From Pelomonas margarita (GTDB lineage Bacteria > Pseudomonadota > Gammaproteobacteria > Burkholderiales > Burkholderiaceae_C): 64,000 nt of DNA. The stretch lies in assembly GCF_043555875.1 (NCBI RefSeq), contig NZ_JBIGHW010000005.1:272328-336327 (forward strand), given 5' to 3'. A program made the translations under genes and the position numbers. Below, piece after piece: positions 62,364-64,000 of the stretch (positions are counted from its first letter, which is position 1; each line of letters starts with the position of its first letter). A model generated the notes under the pieces. That model saw nothing but the letters and a program-made list of their open reading frames with translations, searched no databases and was not told the DNA's origin.

Positions 62364-63548
62364 TTAGGCAGGCCGTGCCATCACCTCGGCGGCCAGTTGC
62401 CCCACCAGCGGCCGCGCGCGCGAACCGTTGGCCAGCACCACCACGCCACGGCCGCTGGCCGGGTGGATCTGCAGGGCCGCCGCCACGCCGGGGTCGCGTC
62501 CCATGTGGGCCCAGACGCCCTGCCCCAGCCCTCGCCAGGCCAGGCCCTGCCGGTAGCCAGCGCGCTCGGCCACGGGGGCGCCCTGGTCGGCCAGCATCTC
62601 GGCCACGCTGGCCGCGCGCAGCACGCGCCGCCCCTGCAGCTCGCCGCCGCCCAGCACCGCCCGTGCGAAGCGGGCGAGCTCCAGCACCGAGCTGCGCAGC
62701 AGCCCGTCCGACACGGTGGCAAAGCTGTACAGGCACAGCGGCACTTGTTGACCGGCACCACCATCAGCCTCCAGCGGCGGCTCGGGCGAAGTCAGCGCCG
62801 TCGGCAGCGGCTTGCCGGCCGGCACGAACTCATAGGGCGTGGCGTGACTGGCGCGGTCCAGCCCCGCGATGGACACGCGGCTGCGCCGCATGCCCAGCGG
62901 TGCCAGCAGTGCCTGCTCGCAGGCCACCGGGAAGGGCTGCCCGCTGAGGCGTTCCACCGCCAGGCCGAGCAGGCCGTAACCCACATTGCTGTAGGCATGC
63001 CGCTCGCCGGGCGGCGTGGCGTGGAACTGCACGTGGCCCGGCTGGCTCAGCCAGGCTTGCAGCGGGGTCTGGGGGTCGCCACAGGCATAGCTCGCTGCGT
63101 AGGCCGGGCCGTCGGCGATGGCGGCGGTGTGCGTCAGCAGCTGGCGCGCCGTGACCGCCGCACCGGATGGATGGCGCATCTCGAATGGCAGGTGCGCGTC
63201 CAGCGGGCCGTCCAGGTCCAGGCGACCGCGCTCGTGCCATTGCAGCACCGCAGCGCAGGTGAAGACCTTGGTGACCGAGGCGATGTTGAGCAGGGTGTCC
63301 GCCGCCATCGGCCGGCGCGCGGCCAGGTCAGCCCAGCCGAAGGCAGTCGCGTGCAGCACCTGGCCGCCCTCGATGACGGCCAACGCTAGGCCCGGCACCT
63401 GGGCCTGCTGCATGCGCTGCCGCACGCTGGCCACCTGGGTGGGCGAGCGCAGCCATTCGAGCAGCGGCACTGCGGCAGCGGCCCGTGAAGCGGGAATCCA
63501 GGCGGCTGCGCTGGCGCAGGCAAGCAGGTGTCGGCGGTTCAACGGCAT
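62364..63548 (-). CDS. Class C beta-lactamase-type serine hydrolase
   Basis: 394 aa. A twin-arginine-like signal (NRRHLLACASAAAWIPASRA) opens the protein. The SxxK motif is SVTK in NIASVTKVFTCA, and the Tyr motif is YSN in RHAYSNVGYGLLGLAVERL; a clear KTG box was not found. This fits the EstB/AmpC-like D-aminopeptidase/esterase group rather than a true resistance enzyme. The start at 63548 opens the signal; the frame runs further upstream into unrelated remnant sequence. It is followed by ggt. Confidence 0.85.
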   Translation of the reverse strand: MPLNRRHLLACASAAAWIPASRAAAAVPLLEWLRSPTQVASVRQRMQQAQVPGLALAVIEGGQVLHATAFGWADLAARRPMAADTLLNIASVTKVFTCAAVLQWHERGRLDLDGPLDAHLPFEMRHPSGAAVTARQLLTHTAAIADGPAYAASYACGDPQTPLQAWLSQPGHVQFHATPPGERHAYSNVGYGLLGLAVERLSGQPFPVACEQALLAPLGMRRSRVSIAGLDRASHATPYEFVPAGKPLPTALTSPEPPLEADGGAGQQVPLCLYSFATVSDGLLRSSVLELARFARAVLGGGELQGRRVLRAASVAEMLADQGAPVAERAGYRQGLAWRGLGQGVWAHMGRDPGVAAALQIHPASGRGVVVLANGSRARPLVGQLAAEVMARPA

Positions 63549-63579
63549 GGGTGCATTGTTCGCCCAGCCGCTGCCACAT

Positions 63580-63734
63580 TCAGAAGTAACCCAAGTCCCG
63601 TTCCGTGTAGTTGCCAATCTGCGGCAGCACCAGCGGCAGGCCGGCGGCGCGCACTTGGCGATCACGAACACGATTGGCGCGGTGTTGTCAGGGGCGAGGT
63701 CGGCGCGCAGGTTTAGCGCGGCTCGGCCTGCCAC
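63580..63734 (-). pseudogene. 3' remnant of a broken gene, possibly carbohydrate-esterase-like
   Basis: On the minus strand, NLRADLAPDNTAPIVFVIA is followed after a frameshift by VRAAGLPLVLPQIGNYTERD ending LGYF and a stop at 63580. The pattern resembles the C-terminus of SASA/DUF303 sialate O-acetylesterase-like proteins, but this is weak. The 5' part is missing and the remnant abuts the IS5-type end at 63735, so the insertion probably destroyed it. Confidence 0.45.
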
Positions 63735-64000
63735 GGCTCTGTTGCACAAATCAGTTCGCGGACGGCATAACCCCAACCCCAGACGGACTCATGCCACGAC
63801 GGCCACCGGCACGGTTTGAGGACGGCCGATCTGGCTGAAGCGGTTCAGCAAGGCGACGCGGACGTGCAGCTCAACCACTTGACGATCAAACGTCCTGGCG
63901 CTGACCCGTTCCCCCAGGCGTTTGAAGCAGTGCATCTTGGTCTCCACCAGGCTGCGCCGGTGATAGCCGCTCCACTGCTTCCACAAGCGTCTGCCAAATC
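63735..64000 (-). mobile_element. IS5-family insertion sequence, one end in window
   Basis: Begins with GGCTCTGTTGCACAAA (63735-63750), the terminal-inverted-repeat style of IS5-group elements, and contains the 3' end of a transposase read on the minus strand. The rest of the element lies beyond the right edge, so the other inverted repeat and the target duplication cannot be seen. Confidence 0.75.
63789..64000 (-). CDS. IS5-family transposase, C-terminal part
   Basis: The last 70 or so residues are visible: WKQWSGYHRRSLVETKMHCF, then LGERVSARTFDRQVVELHVR and ALLNRFSQIGRPQTVPVAV. YHRRSLVETKM contains the catalytic Glu of the DDE motif as in other IS5-type transposases (the Y-2-R-3-E signature). 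The 5' end is outside the window. The reading frame is intact as far as visible, so the copy may be active. Confidence 0.85.
   Translation of the reverse strand, partial: FGRRLWKQWSGYHRRSLVETKMHCFKRLGERVSARTFDRQVVELHVRVALLNRFSQIGRPQTVPVAVVA

Noticed and set aside
62364..63548. Beta-lactamase resistance gene
   Set aside because: SxxK and YxN are present but the KTG box is not clear and the protein resembles the esterase/D-aminopeptidase branch; no resistance claim is made.

Overview
The window is high-GC DNA (roughly 70 % by eye) from a betaproteobacterium of the order Burkholderiales, most likely the Rubrivivax/Roseateles/Leptothrix side (Sphaerotilaceae). The reasons are the gene complement (small Trp-rich TIGR04438 protein, PEP-CTERM protein, UPF0114 protein, c551-type cytochrome, class I fumarase, DUF4124 protein), dense gene packing with many ATGA overlaps, and the codon bias. 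It reads as chromosome: mostly housekeeping and envelope genes, with several small acquired or decaying patches.

Layout. 1-6.4 kb: rRNA pseudouridine synthase (cut by the left edge), miaA, then an ATPase/FtsX permease/AttH lipocalin-like set. 6.4-10.5 kb: a 161-bp palindrome, a CoA-hydrolase/transferase and an MsbA-type ABC exporter. 10.6-12.4 kb: a clearly lower-GC two-gene island, DUF262 protein plus HEPN protein, the best candidate for a defence-type module. 12.5-18.0 kb: unknown secreted, lipo- and membrane proteins and a secreted endonuclease I. 18.2-20.4 kb: ccdAB, an endonuclease V-like gene and an LpxR-like lipid A deacylase. 20.5-24.4 kb: an iron-type operon (DUF4198, EF-hand, TonB-dependent haemoglobin/transferrin-type receptor) behind a Fur-box-like site. 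24.6-31.1 kb: an RND efflux operon ending in its own TetR gene, with paired operators at the promoter. 31.1-32.4 kb: thyA-folA. 32.5-34.2 kb: hipBA with a frameshifted hipA, lying between two copies of a tRNA-type terminator.

35-37.1 kb, minus strand: TIGR04438 gene, lgt, dnaQ and two tRNA-Val(CAC) genes in one direction. 37.2-45.4 kb: cytochrome c, acs, UPF0114, fumarase, alcohol dehydrogenase, MscS channel and a histone-deacetylase-like amidohydrolase. 45.4-52.1 kb: the moxR / DUF58 / transglutaminase set, split after moxR by about 2.7 kb holding a broken M13 peptidase, a PEP-CTERM gene behind a sigma-54-type promoter, and a broken REP-associated tyrosine transposase. 52.2-56.0 kb: three tandem paralogues of a periplasmic ankyrin-containing family with four invariant cysteines, with a LysE exporter between the first two. 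56.1-63.5 kb: mltB, comEC, ridA-like, dsbB, ggt and a class C beta-lactamase-type hydrolase. 63.6-64.0 kb: a broken gene tail and the end of an IS5-family element running off the right edge.

No CRISPR array, rRNA operon, replication origin or intact prophage was seen. All calls come from reading the sequence and family knowledge; no searches were run.
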